This document shows, in pieces, positions 43,373-52,499 of a DNA stretch of 64,000 bases. Under the pieces are notes generated by a model. The model was not told the DNA's origin, did no database searches, and worked only from the letters and a program-made list of their open reading frames with translations. Origin of the DNA: Streptomyces phaeofaciens (GTDB lineage: Bacteria; Actinomycetota; Actinomycetes; Streptomycetales; Streptomycetaceae); NCBI RefSeq assembly GCF_014648915.1, contig NZ_BMSA01000012.1, positions 186,001 through 250,000 of the forward strand. The letters are read 5' to 3'. Every line of letters starts with the position of its first letter. Position 1 is the stretch's first letter. The translations under genes were made by a program, and so were the position numbers.

Positions 43373-44404
43373 ATGGCGCTCACGCTCTACGTCGACACCG
43401 TGCGCTGGCGGGCGCACCACAAGCACGTGCAGGAGCAGTTCCCGGGACTCGTCCCGGTCTGCAAGGGCAACGGCTACGGCTTCGGACACGAGCGGCTGGC
43501 GGAGGAGGCCACCCGGCTGGGTTCGGACGTCCTCGCCGTCGGCACGACGTACGAGGCCGCGCGCATCAAGGACTACTTCGGCGGCGACCTGCTGGTGCTG
43601 ACGCCGTACCGGCGCGGCGAGGAGCCCGTTCCGCTGCCCGACCGGGTGGTGCGCTCGGTGTCCTCGGTCGACGGCGTGTACGGCCTCGTGGGCGCCCGGG
43701 TGGTCATCGAGGTGATGTCCTCGATGAAGCGGCACGGCATCAGCGAGCAGGACCTGCCGCAGCTGCACTCCGCGATCGAGAACGTCCGGCTGGAGGGCTT
43801 CGCCATCCATCTGCCGCTGGACCGCACCGACGGCTCCGACGCCGTCGAGGAGGTCATCGGCTGGATGGACCGGCTGCGCGCGGCCCGGCTGCCGCTGCAC
43901 ACCATGTTCGTCAGCCACCTCAAGGCGGACGAACTCGCGCGGCTCCAGCAGCAGTTCCCGCAGACCCGCTTCCGCGCCCGCATCGGTACCCGGCTGTGGC
44001 TGGGTGACCACGACGCGACCGAGTACCGCGGTGCCGTCCTGGACGTCACGCGCGTCGCCAAGGGCGACCGGTTCGGCTACCGGCAGCAGAAGGCGGCCTC
44101 CGACGGCTTCCTGGTCGTCGTGGCGGGCGGTACGTCGCACGGAGTGGGCCTGGAGGCCCCCAAGGCCCTGCACGGCGTCATGCCGCGCGCCAAGGGCGTC
44201 GCACGAGCCGGTCTGGCCACCGTGAACCGGAACCTCTCGCCGTTCGTCTGGGGTGGCAAGCAGCGCTGGTTCGCCGAGCCGCCGCACATGCAGGTCTCCA
44301 TCCTGTTCGTCCCCGCGGACGCGCCGGAGCCGACCGTCGGTGACGAGCTGGTGGCCCATCTGCGGCACACGACCACGCAGTTCGACCGCATCGTGGACCG
44401 CTGA
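43373..44404 (+). CDS. Alanine-racemase-like PLP protein
   Basis: A 343-residue protein with the N-terminal PLP-barrel pattern of alanine racemases: VPVCKGNGYGFG, whose Lys (near residue 31) would bind PLP, then VGTTYEAARI. The C-terminal domain is shorter and lacks a clear catalytic-Tyr block, so racemase activity is uncertain; it may be a specialised amino-acid racemase or a non-catalytic homologue. It follows femX, suggesting a link to the interpeptide bridge. A terminator follows at once. Confidence 0.82.
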   Translation: MALTLYVDTVRWRAHHKHVQEQFPGLVPVCKGNGYGFGHERLAEEATRLGSDVLAVGTTYEAARIKDYFGGDLLVLTPYRRGEEPVPLPDRVVRSVSSVDGVYGLVGARVVIEVMSSMKRHGISEQDLPQLHSAIENVRLEGFAIHLPLDRTDGSDAVEEVIGWMDRLRAARLPLHTMFVSHLKADELARLQQQFPQTRFRARIGTRLWLGDHDATEYRGAVLDVTRVAKGDRFGYRQQKAASDGFLVVVAGGTSHGVGLEAPKALHGVMPRAKGVARAGLATVNRNLSPFVWGGKQRWFAEPPHMQVSILFVPADAPEPTVGDELVAHLRHTTTQFDRIVDR

Positions 44405-44423
44405 GCCGCACCGCGACAGCGCG

Positions 44424-44457
44424 AAGGCCGTACACGGAATCCCGTGTACGGCCTTTT
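44424..44457 (+). terminator. Terminator after the racemase-like gene
   Basis: Fourteen-bp perfect stem (AAGGCCGTACACGG and its complement) with loop AATC, then TT and CCC. It is 20 bp after the stop. Confidence 0.88.
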
Positions 44458-44506
44458 CCCTGTCCGGGTGGCGTGACGTCCGGGAGGGACCCGGCGCCCT
44501 GTTCGC

Positions 44507-46006
44507 TCAGGGCGAACTGTCGAGGGTTTCCTGCTTGCCCCACTCCACCTGGGGTCCGTCGAAGTGGGAGGCGTGCCGGGGAGGATGCGCGGCCGCGCCC
44601 AGGACGAAGGCGTCCTCCGCTCCGTCGAGCACACCGCCCGAGGGGTCGTCGTCGCCGGCCTGGCGCACCACGTCCCGCTCCGGCATCAGGATGTCGCGTA
44701 CGACCACGACGCAGAGGTAGAGCGTGCCCAGCAGGTGCACGCCGATGGCCCAGTGGTAGCCGTCGGTGGGCAGCCCCTTGTGGGCGTCTCCGCTGGTCGT
44801 GTACGCGAGGTACATCCAGATCCCCAGGAAGTACGCGACCTCGCACGCCTGCCAGATCAGGAAGTCCCGCCACTTCGGCCGGGCCAGCACCGCCAGCGGC
44901 ACCAGCCACAGGACGTACTGCGGCGAGTAGACCTTGTTGGTGAGGATGAACGCCGCGACCACCAGGAAGGCGAGCTGGGCGAAGCGGGGACGACGCGGCG
45001 CGGAGAGCGTCAGCCACGCGATGCCGAGGAAACAGAGCAGCACCATGACGGTGGCGAGGGTGTTGACGCTGTCGGTGGTGAGCGGGTCGCTGGAGTTCTG
45101 GGCCAGGATCAGCCAGAACGAGCCGAAGTCGACGCCCCGCTCCTGGCTGAAGCGGTAGAACTTCGACCAGCCCTCGAAGGCGAAGAGCATCACCGGCAGG
45201 TTCACCACCAGCCAGGCGACGGCCGCGCCGCCGAGCGCCTTGCCGAAGTCCCGCCACTTGCCGGCGCGCAGACACAGCAGGAACAGCGGGCCGAGCAGGA
45301 AGACGGGATAGAGCTTGGCGGCCGTGGCGAGCCCCAGGAGGACGCCGAAGGCGAGGGACCGGCCCCGGGCCCACATCATCATCGCCGCGGCCGTCAGAGC
45401 GACCGCCAGGAGGTCCCAGTTGATGGTGGCGGTGAGGGCGAAGGCCGGCGCCAGAGCGACCAGCAGGCCGTCCCAGGGGCGCCGGGCGTGCGTACGGCTC
45501 ACGCAGACGGCGATGACGGCCGCACAGGCCATCAGCATCCCCGCGTTGACCATCCAGTACCACTGCTCCTGGTGCTGGATGCTGCCGCTGCCCGGGGTCA
45601 GCCAGGCGGCCACCTCCATGAACACTCCGGTGAGAACCGGGTACTCGAGGTAGTCCATGTCGCCGGGGAGCTTGTCGAAGTAGGGCACGAGCCCGTCGGC
45701 GAAGCCCCGCCCCTGGTAGAGGTGCGGGATGTCCGAGTAGCACGCGTGCGTGTACTGGGAGCTGGCGCCGAAGAACCAGGCGCCGTTGTAGCAGGGCGCC
45801 TTCTGGATCAGGCCGAGGGCGAACATCCCGATCGCCACGAGCGCGACGACCCGCACGGGGGTCCACCAGGACGTCCCGAGCAGGGCCCGCCGCCCGAGAG
45901 GGCCGCCGATCAGCTCACTGCCGGCCGTGGCCACCGTGTCGTCCCTGGTCGGCCGTACCAGGTCCGGCTCGTGCACGCGCGCTGGCGTCGATTCTGCACT
46001 GGGCAT
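44507..46006 (-). CDS. GT87-like membrane glycosyltransferase
   Basis: A 499-residue polytopic protein with about 11 hydrophobic segments, and HACYSDIPHLYQGRGFADGLVPYFD, DYLEYPVLTGVFM and DFGSFWLILAQ in extracytoplasmic loops. The Asp/Glu-containing first loop is typical of the polyprenol-phosphate mannose-dependent family GT87 (DUF2029) in actinobacteria. The acceptor may be a glycolipid or cell-wall glycan. The ATG at 46006 is supported by AGGAT about 7 nt upstream; ATG 46015 is an alternative. Confidence 0.85.
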   Translation of the reverse strand: MPSAESTPARVHEPDLVRPTRDDTVATAGSELIGGPLGRRALLGTSWWTPVRVVALVAIGMFALGLIQKAPCYNGAWFFGASSQYTHACYSDIPHLYQGRGFADGLVPYFDKLPGDMDYLEYPVLTGVFMEVAAWLTPGSGSIQHQEQWYWMVNAGMLMACAAVIAVCVSRTHARRPWDGLLVALAPAFALTATINWDLLAVALTAAAMMMWARGRSLAFGVLLGLATAAKLYPVFLLGPLFLLCLRAGKWRDFGKALGGAAVAWLVVNLPVMLFAFEGWSKFYRFSQERGVDFGSFWLILAQNSSDPLTTDSVNTLATVMVLLCFLGIAWLTLSAPRRPRFAQLAFLVVAAFILTNKVYSPQYVLWLVPLAVLARPKWRDFLIWQACEVAYFLGIWMYLAYTTSGDAHKGLPTDGYHWAIGVHLLGTLYLCVVVVRDILMPERDVVRQAGDDDPSGGVLDGAEDAFVLGAAAHPPRHASHFDGPQVEWGKQETLDSSP

Positions 46007-46040
46007 GGGCCACATCCTGCCGTACGGACCTAGGAAAACG

Positions 46041-46079
46041 CCGAGGGCCGCCCCACCGGTGCGGTGGGACGGCCCTCGT
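46041..46079 (-). terminator. Terminator of the PBP gene
   Basis: Seventeen-bp arms with one mismatch (CGAGGGCCGCCCCACCG and CGGTGGGACGGCCCTCG). On the minus strand a GCGTTTTCC tail follows. It lies 60 bp after the PBP stop; parS site 10 is between. Confidence 0.85.
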
Positions 46080-46098
46080 TTCTCGTGAACCATGCGCA

Positions 46099-46114
46099 TG
46101 TTTCACGTGAAACA
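46099..46114. other. parS site 10
   Basis: Perfect TGTTTCACGTGAAACA. It lies between the PBP stop (46137) and its terminator (46041-46079), so it is transcribed on the minus strand. Confidence 0.95.
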
Positions 46115-46136
46115 CCCGTCTTGGGCGATTGCACGG

Positions 46137-48818
46137 CTACCCGGTCGAACCTCCGAAGAGGTTTCCGCCGTTCTGATTGCCTCTGGAGGTGTCCTCGGTC
46201 GCCGTATCGCTCGGCGACGGACTGGTTTCCCCTGTGCCGCCGTCCGTGCTGCCGCTGTTGGTGCCGCCCGACTCGTCGTCACAGCCGAAGAACCGGTTGC
46301 AGGTCTCGCTCGCCGACGGCGAGGGCTCGATCGCCGGCTCACTGGGAGTCGGGGACGGCGACGGCTCCGTCTCCTCGGTCTCGGTGGCCGAGGGGGTCGG
46401 GGACGGCGACGGCTCGGCGTTGACGATCTCGCCGATGGGCTCGGGCGACGGGAAGTCCTTCGAGGGCACGCCCTTCAGGGCCTCTTCCATGTAGTCGTGC
46501 CAGATCTGGGCCGGGAACGAGGCACCGTGGATCTTCTTCTGGCCACCCGTGCCGAACATCTCCAGGAACGAGCGGTTCTTGTTCGACTCGTCGTCGTCCA
46601 GCCGGAACATGGTGACCGCCGTCGACAGCTGCGGCGTGTAGCCGACGAACCAGGCCGACTTGTTGCCGTCGGTGGTACCGGTCTTGCCGGCCACCTCACG
46701 GCCGGTCAGCTGGGCGTTGGTGCCGGTGCCCTTCTCGACCACGGTCTTCAGCACGTCCGTCACGTTGTCGGCGACCTTCGAGGTGAACGCCTGCTCCGAC
46801 TCGGTCTTGTGCGTGAAGACCTGGCCCTTCTTGCTGGTGACCTTCTCGACGGAGTACGGGTCGCGCTGCTTGCCGCTGGCGGCGAAGGTGGAGTAGGCGC
46901 CCGCCATACGGATCGCGCTCGGGTCGGAGATGCCGATCGAGAACGACGGGAAGCCGGAGCCGGTCAGGCTGTCGTCCCGCAGGCCCGCCTTGACGGCGGA
47001 GTCCTTCACCTTGTCCAGACCGACGTCCTGGCCGAGCTGGACGAAGGCGGAGTTCACCGACTCGCGCATCGCCTCACGCAGGTCGATCTTGTACTCGGGC
47101 GCGGTACCGAGGGAGACGTTGCCGTCGTTGGTCTGCAGCCACTCCTCGCCCTTCTCGTTCTTCCAGACCGACCCGTCGTAGTTCCTGATCTTGAGCTTGT
47201 TCTGACCGCTGAACAGGCTCTCGGGGGAGACGATCGTGCGCTCGTCCTGCGCCTGCGACGACCCCAGGTCGGGATCGCGTACACCCCAGGTCATCGCGGC
47301 GGCCAGCACGAACGGCTTGAAGGTCGAACCGACCTGGGCACCGGTCTGGTCGGCGTTGTTGGTGAAGTGCTTGGTCGCGTCCTCACCACCGTAGACGGCC
47401 CGGATGGCGCCGGTGCTCGGCTCCACGGAGGCCCCGCCGAACTGGACGTGCGTGTCCGTGTCCGGGCGCTGCTTCGGCTTGATGTTGGCCTTCTGGACCT
47501 TCGTGACCGCCGTCTCGAGATCCTTGACCTTGTTCTTGTCGAAGGTCGTGTAGATCGAGAAGCCGCCCTGCTGGAGGTCGTTCTGCGTGATCCCGGTCGT
47601 CTTGCTGTTGGACACCAGGTAGCCGTTGGCCAGGTCGACGAGGTAGCCGACCTGCCCCTTCAGGTCGGTGTTCGACCGGGGGTTCTGCCACTTGGGGAGC
47701 GTCGTGTACTTGGCCCGCTTCGCGGCGTCGAGGTGTCCGTACTCGACCATCTTGTCGAGGGTGTCCTGCATCTGGAGCAGGGCCCGCTTCTGGTTCTTCT
47801 CGCGCGTGGCGTTGGTCGGGTCGACCGCCGGCGATCCCGCCGGGTCGTAGTAGGTGGCGCCCTTCAGCATGGCGGACAGGAAGGCGCACTCACCCGGGTT
47901 GAGCTTGATCGCGTCCTTGTTGAAGTAGGCGCGGGCGGCGGCCTGGATCCCGTAGGCGTTGCGCCCGTAGTACGCGGAGTTCAGGTAGCCGGCCATGATC
48001 GTGTCCTTGTCGACCTCGGCGCCCACCTTGATCGACACGAAGATCTCCTTGAACTTCCGGGAGATCGTCTGCGACTGGTCGTTGAGCATGGCGTTCTTGA
48101 CGTACTGCTGGGTGATGGTCGAGCCACCCTGCGTCTGTCCGCCCCGGGCCATGTTGAACACGGCGCGCGCGATGCCCTTGGGGTCGATGCCGCTGTCGTC
48201 GTAGAACGTCTTGTTCTCCTGCGAGATCACCGCCCAGCGCATCTCCTCGGGGATCTGCGAGAGATCGATGATCTGCCGGTTCGTCTCACCACCGGTGGCA
48301 ACCATCTGGCTGCCGTCCTTCCAGTAGTAGACGTTGTTCTGCGCGTTCGCGGTCTCGTCGACCTTCGGGATGCCCACCATGGCGTAGCCGATGCCCGCCA
48401 CGGCCACCAGGCTGCCGACGAAGCCGACGAACAGGCCGGCCACGAGCTTCCAGGACGGCATCCAGCGCTGCCAGCCGTACTTGTCGGCGCGCGGATAGTC
48501 GATCAGACGTTTCCGGTCGGGTGCGGTACGTCCTCTGCCCCGACCGGGCCCGGTCGAGCCGCCGCGGCGGCCCCCTGCGGGCTCGGCCGCTCTGCGCCGG
48601 CCGCCCGCGTTCCTCTGGGGGGCGCGCCGGGTCTCGGCGCGGCCGCCGTACGACTGCTCCTCGCTTCCCGACCCGTGGCCCAACCCATAGTCGGAAGGAG
48701 ATCCGGTGGCGCCTCGCGGTGCCGCGCGGCGGCCGGAGGACGGACCGGACTGACCGCGTCGGGCCGCGGCACGTCCGCCTTCCTGCGGCTGCGGCGGTTT
48801 GCGACGGTGCTCGCTCAT
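46137..48818 (-). CDS. Bifunctional class A penicillin-binding protein
   Basis: Membrane-anchored glycosyltransferase/transpeptidase for peptidoglycan (893 aa). A disordered basic N-terminus leads to a helix at about residues 123-148. The GT51 domain carries SQENKTFYDD (catalytic Glu near 201) and GGSTITQQ at 231-238. The transpeptidase domain has STFK (Ser near 498), SVN (near 587) and KTGTT (near 712). A Ser/Pro/Thr/Glu-rich extracytoplasmic tail of about 100 residues follows. The ATG at 48818 has AGGAG about 10 nt upstream. The tail repeats PSPSPTPS. Confidence 0.95.
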   Translation of the reverse strand: MSEHRRKPPQPQEGGRAAARRGQSGPSSGRRAAPRGATGSPSDYGLGHGSGSEEQSYGGRAETRRAPQRNAGGRRRAAEPAGGRRGGSTGPGRGRGRTAPDRKRLIDYPRADKYGWQRWMPSWKLVAGLFVGFVGSLVAVAGIGYAMVGIPKVDETANAQNNVYYWKDGSQMVATGGETNRQIIDLSQIPEEMRWAVISQENKTFYDDSGIDPKGIARAVFNMARGGQTQGGSTITQQYVKNAMLNDQSQTISRKFKEIFVSIKVGAEVDKDTIMAGYLNSAYYGRNAYGIQAAARAYFNKDAIKLNPGECAFLSAMLKGATYYDPAGSPAVDPTNATREKNQKRALLQMQDTLDKMVEYGHLDAAKRAKYTTLPKWQNPRSNTDLKGQVGYLVDLANGYLVSNSKTTGITQNDLQQGGFSIYTTFDKNKVKDLETAVTKVQKANIKPKQRPDTDTHVQFGGASVEPSTGAIRAVYGGEDATKHFTNNADQTGAQVGSTFKPFVLAAAMTWGVRDPDLGSSQAQDERTIVSPESLFSGQNKLKIRNYDGSVWKNEKGEEWLQTNDGNVSLGTAPEYKIDLREAMRESVNSAFVQLGQDVGLDKVKDSAVKAGLRDDSLTGSGFPSFSIGISDPSAIRMAGAYSTFAASGKQRDPYSVEKVTSKKGQVFTHKTESEQAFTSKVADNVTDVLKTVVEKGTGTNAQLTGREVAGKTGTTDGNKSAWFVGYTPQLSTAVTMFRLDDDESNKNRSFLEMFGTGGQKKIHGASFPAQIWHDYMEEALKGVPSKDFPSPEPIGEIVNAEPSPSPTPSATETEETEPSPSPTPSEPAIEPSPSASETCNRFFGCDDESGGTNSGSTDGGTGETSPSPSDTATEDTSRGNQNGGNLFGGSTG

Positions 48819-49180
48819 CGAACGATTACTCCTAGGGCAGGCGCATCCGTGAGCGCCTGAAAAGGGCGGCTGGTTTCCTGTCCCCCCGAAGTACGGATGC
48901 GGTCGGTCGCGCATTCACCCGTACGGCACCGGAGGCCTCGACGCCCCCCGGCGTCCAATGGGTCCCGGTGGTGTGCATGGCCCACAGACTACGCACCGTC
49001 AAAACCTCCCTAGGCCCGAGGTTCATCTCAAAAGCGGCAACTCGCATGCAACGAATCGGTGATGTGATCCCGTTCACCGTTCTCCCTCTTGTCCCATCCG
49101 GAAGGCCGTTCTATCGTCTTGATGTATCGAGTCGATACATCAGAGCGAGATAAGCGAGTCACGGACGAGAGGAGGCGACG
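48819..49180. other. Divergent PBP/padR region
   Basis: 362 bp without a gene. The padR side has a recognisable promoter and a 21-bp operator-like palindrome. On the PBP side TTGACG stands on the minus strand at about 48999, but no good -10 follows. Confidence 0.5.
49089..49141 (+). promoter_or_regulatory. padR-ino1 promoter and probable PadR operator
   Basis: A -35 box TTGTCC (49089-49094), 17-bp spacer and -10 TATCGT (49112-49117) predict a start near 49124. That start lies inside a perfect 21-bp inverted repeat (49121-49141, arms GATGTATCGA and TCGATACATC around one G). PadR-family proteins bind ATGTA/TACAT-type repeats, so autorepression is a strong inference. Confidence 0.72.
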
Positions 49181-49861
49181 ATGAGCCGGCGCTCCGGCAT
49201 CCTCGAGTTCGCCGTGCTCGGCCTGCTCCGCGAGTCCCCGATGCACGGCTATGAGCTGCGCAAACGACTCAATACATCGCTGGGCGTGTTCCGTGCCTTC
49301 AGTTACGGCACGCTCTACCCCTGCCTCAAGACGCTGGTCGCCAACGGCTGGTTGATCGAGGAACCGGGGAGCACCCCCGAGGACACCCTCGCCGCATCAC
49401 TCGCAGGGCGTCGCGCCAAGATCGTCTACCGCTTGACGGCGGAAGGTAAGGAACACTTCGAGGACCTGCTCTCGCAGACGGGACCCGACGCGTACGAGGA
49501 CGAGCACTTCGCGGCTCGTTTCGCCTTCTTCGGGCAGACCTCGCGCGACGTCCGTATGCGAGTCCTCGAAGGTCGCCGCAGTCGGCTGGAGGAGCGCCTG
49601 GAGAAAATGCGTGCCTCGCTGGCACGCACCCGGGAACGCCTCGACGACTACACGCTCGAACTCCAGCGCCATGGGATGGAGTCCGTGGAGCGCGAAGTGC
49701 GCTGGCTGAACGAGCTCATCGAGAGCGAGCGGGCCGGGAGGGACCTGAAGGGTTCCACCGGGGGCTCCGCTCAGCAGGACACCACATCTGGATCGACGGG
49801 CGGCCTGCCCCGCCCCGGGGATGTCCCCGGGACGGATACGCCCGGAGAAACCGCCACGTGA
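49181..49861 (+). CDS. PadR-family transcriptional regulator
   Basis: A 226-residue regulator. The N-terminal PadR winged helix reads EFAVLGLLRESPMHGYELRKRLNTSLG, FSYGTLYPCLKTLVANGWL, with a C-terminal helical dimerisation part (about 90-190) and a Pro/Gly-rich tail. It lies downstream of a 21-bp palindrome that probably is its operator, and 44 bp upstream of ino1 on the same strand, so it likely controls inositol synthesis together with itself. Confidence 0.93.
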   Translation: MSRRSGILEFAVLGLLRESPMHGYELRKRLNTSLGVFRAFSYGTLYPCLKTLVANGWLIEEPGSTPEDTLAASLAGRRAKIVYRLTAEGKEHFEDLLSQTGPDAYEDEHFAARFAFFGQTSRDVRMRVLEGRRSRLEERLEKMRASLARTRERLDDYTLELQRHGMESVEREVRWLNELIESERAGRDLKGSTGGSAQQDTTSGSTGGLPRPGDVPGTDTPGETAT

Positions 49862-49905
49862 GCGCTCATTCAGGGCCTCACTCGTACACACAGGGAGCAA
49901 CCGGA

Positions 49906-50988
49906 ATGGGTTCGGTTCGCGTAGCCATCGTCGGCGTGGGCAACTGCGCCGCCTCGCTGGTGCAGGGCGTCGAGTATTACAAGGACGCCGACCCGGCCTC
50001 CAAGGTCCCGGGTCTGATGCACGTGCAGTTCGGCGACTACCACGTCGGTGACGTCGAGTTCGTCGCCGCCTTCGACGTCGACGCGAAGAAGGTCGGACTC
50101 GACCTCTCGGACGCCATCGGTGCCAGCGAGAACAACACCATCAAGATCTGCGACGTCCCGAACAAGGGCGTCACGGTCCAGCGCGGCCACACCCTGGACG
50201 GTCTCGGCAAGTACTACCGCGAGACCATCGAGGAGTCCGCCGAGGCCCCGGTCGACGTCGTCCAGATCCTCAAGGACAAGCAGGTCGACGTTCTCGTCTG
50301 CTACCTGCCCGTCGGTTCCGAGGCCGCGGCGAAGTTCTACGCGCAGTGCGCCATCGACGCCAAGGTCGCCTTCGTCAACGCCCTCCCGGTCTTCATCGCC
50401 GGCACCAAGGAGTGGGCGGACAAGTTCACCGAGGCGGGCGTCCCGATCGTCGGCGACGACATCAAGTCGCAGGTCGGCGCCACCATCACGCACCGTGTGA
50501 TGGCGAAGCTGTTCGAGGACCGCGGTGTCCGTCTTGAGCGCACCATGCAGCTCAACGTCGGCGGCAACATGGACTTCAAGAACATGCTGGAGCGCGACCG
50601 CCTCGAGTCGAAGAAGATCTCGAAGACGCAGGCCGTCACCTCGCAGATCCCCGACCGCGACCTCGGCGAGAAGAACGTCCACATCGGCCCGTCCGACTAC
50701 GTGGCGTGGCTCGACGACCGCAAGTGGGCGTACGTCCGCCTCGAGGGCCGCGCCTTCGGTGACGTCCCGCTGAACCTGGAGTACAAGCTCGAGGTCTGGG
50801 ACTCCCCGAACTCCGCGGGTGTCATCATCGACGCCCTGCGCGCCGCGAAGATCGCCAAGGACCGCGGCATCGGTGGCCCGATCCTGTCGGCGTCCTCGTA
50901 CTTCATGAAGTCCCCGCCGGTCCAGTACTTCGACGACGAGGCCTACGCCAACGTCGAGAAGTTCATCCGCGGTGAGGTCGAGCGCTAA
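49906..50988 (+). CDS. ino1: myo-Inositol-1-phosphate synthase
   Basis: NAD-dependent cyclisation of glucose-6-phosphate to inositol-1-phosphate (360 aa), which feeds phosphatidylinositol and mycothiol. The Rossmann motif is VAIVGVGNCAASL, followed by GASENNTIK, IAGTKEWADKF, DDIKSQVGATITHR, MQLNVGGNMDF and YVAWLDDRKWAYVRLEG. This is the compact prokaryotic form. The ATG at 49906 has GGGAG about 10 nt upstream. Cotranscribed with padR. Confidence 0.97.
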   Translation: MGSVRVAIVGVGNCAASLVQGVEYYKDADPASKVPGLMHVQFGDYHVGDVEFVAAFDVDAKKVGLDLSDAIGASENNTIKICDVPNKGVTVQRGHTLDGLGKYYRETIEESAEAPVDVVQILKDKQVDVLVCYLPVGSEAAAKFYAQCAIDAKVAFVNALPVFIAGTKEWADKFTEAGVPIVGDDIKSQVGATITHRVMAKLFEDRGVRLERTMQLNVGGNMDFKNMLERDRLESKKISKTQAVTSQIPDRDLGEKNVHIGPSDYVAWLDDRKWAYVRLEGRAFGDVPLNLEYKLEVWDSPNSAGVIIDALRAAKIAKDRGIGGPILSASSYFMKSPPVQYFDDEAYANVEKFIRGEVER

Positions 50989-51058
50989 CTCGGCACAGCA
51001 CGGCGCACCGGATCGGGCACCGATCCGCCGCTGAAATTCGCTCCTGCCAGGGCTGAGA

Positions 51059-51090
51059 AGGGTCCCCGGGTCGTACGACTCGGGGACCCT
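51059..51090 (+). terminator. Terminator after ino1
   Basis: Stem of 14-15 bp (AGGGTCCCCGGGTCG with one G-T pair) around a short GTAC loop, followed by CCCCTTAT. It lies 70 bp after the ino1 stop. Confidence 0.85.
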
Positions 51091-51113
51091 CCCCTTATGT
51101 GAGGCTGTGCCCC

Positions 51114-52376
51114 ATGGCCGTCGTCCGCGATCTGCGCGTCCTCCTGCGCCTCGCCAACTTCCGGCGTCTGCTGGCCGTACGGCTGCTCTCCCAGTGCGCC
51201 GACGGCGTCTACCAGGTCGCGCTCGCCACGTACGTCGTCTTCTCGCCGGAGAAACAGGCCTCGGCCGGCGCGATCGCCTCCGCGATGGCGGTCCTGCTGC
51301 TGCCGTACTCGCTGGTGGGCCCGTTCGCCGGCGTCCTGCTCGACCGCTGGCGCCGCCGCCAGGTGTTCCTCTACGGCAACCTGCTGCGTGCCCTGCTGGC
51401 CTCCGCGACGGCCGTCCTGATGGTCGCCCAGGTGCCGGACTGGCTGTTCTACGTCTCCGCGCTGTGCGTCACCGCGGTCAACCGCTTCGTCCTCGCCGGG
51501 CTGTCGGCGGCCCTGCCCCGGGTGGTGGACGCCGAGCGTCTCGTGGTGGCCAACTCCCTCTCCCCGACCGCGGGAACGCTGGCCGCGGTCGCGGGCGGCG
51601 GCCTCGCCTTCGTCGTACGGCTGGTGGTGGCGGACTCCGACGCCGCGGTGGTGCTGCTCGGCTGTGTGCTCTACCTGTGCGCCGCGCTCGCGTCCCTGAC
51701 CATGGCCGCGGATCTCCTCGGGCCCGAACGCGCCTCGGCCCCCACCCGGTTGACGGCCGCCCTGCGCGGCACCGCCCGCGGACTCGCGGCCGGCGTACGC
51801 CACTTGTCCCAGCCGAAGCGCAGGGAGACCGCCTGGGCGCTGGGGGCGATCTCGCTGATGCGGTTCTGCTACGGCGCCCTGACGGTCATGGTGCTGATGC
51901 TGTGCCGGTACGCCTGGTCGTCCGAACCGGACCGCGGCCTCGCCCTGTTGGGGGTGGCCGTCGCCGTCTCCGGCGTCGGCTTCTTCGTCGCGGCCGTGGT
52001 GACCCCGCTGGCGGCGGGACGGCTGGGACCGGGCCGGTGGATCGTGGTCTGCTCGGCGGCCGCCGCCGTCCTGGAGCCCGCTCTGATGCTGCCGTTCGCC
52101 CAAGCCACCATGTTCGTCGCCGCGTTCGTCCTGGGGCTCGTCACCCAGGGCGCGAAGATCGCCACCGACACCATCGTCCAGTCCTCGGTGGACGACCGGT
52201 TCCGTGGCCGGATCTTCTCTCTCTACGACGTGCTGTTCAATGTGGCGTTCGTGGGGGCCGCCGGGGTGGCCGCGGTGATGCTGCCACCGGACGGTCGCTC
52301 CCCGGCACTCGTGGTAACGGTCGCCGTTATCTACGCGGCAATTGCTGGCGCTATGGCCCGCTTTGAACGCCAGTAA
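51114..52376 (+). CDS. MFS transporter
   Basis: A 420-residue, about 12-helix major facilitator. The N-terminal half has RRLLAVRLLSQCADGVYQVALATYVVF and the loop LLDRWRRRQVF between helices 2 and 3. The substrate is unknown. The ATG at 51114 is used; an upstream GTG at 51099 overlaps the end of the terminator region. The next gene starts 123 bp later. Confidence 0.88.
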   Translation: MAVVRDLRVLLRLANFRRLLAVRLLSQCADGVYQVALATYVVFSPEKQASAGAIASAMAVLLLPYSLVGPFAGVLLDRWRRRQVFLYGNLLRALLASATAVLMVAQVPDWLFYVSALCVTAVNRFVLAGLSAALPRVVDAERLVVANSLSPTAGTLAAVAGGGLAFVVRLVVADSDAAVVLLGCVLYLCAALASLTMAADLLGPERASAPTRLTAALRGTARGLAAGVRHLSQPKRRETAWALGAISLMRFCYGALTVMVLMLCRYAWSSEPDRGLALLGVAVAVSGVGFFVAAVVTPLAAGRLGPGRWIVVCSAAAAVLEPALMLPFAQATMFVAAFVLGLVTQGAKIATDTIVQSSVDDRFRGRIFSLYDVLFNVAFVGAAGVAAVMLPPDGRSPALVVTVAVIYAAIAGAMARFERQ

Positions 52377-52499
52377 GTGTCACATCAATGACACAGACTG
52401 CCCCTGGGTTAGAGCATTGTCAGTGGGCCCCGGTAGCTTACGTGCGTCTTACAGCGCGTCTGATTTCGCGCCACACGCCTAAGTTCCAGGGGGACCCCC

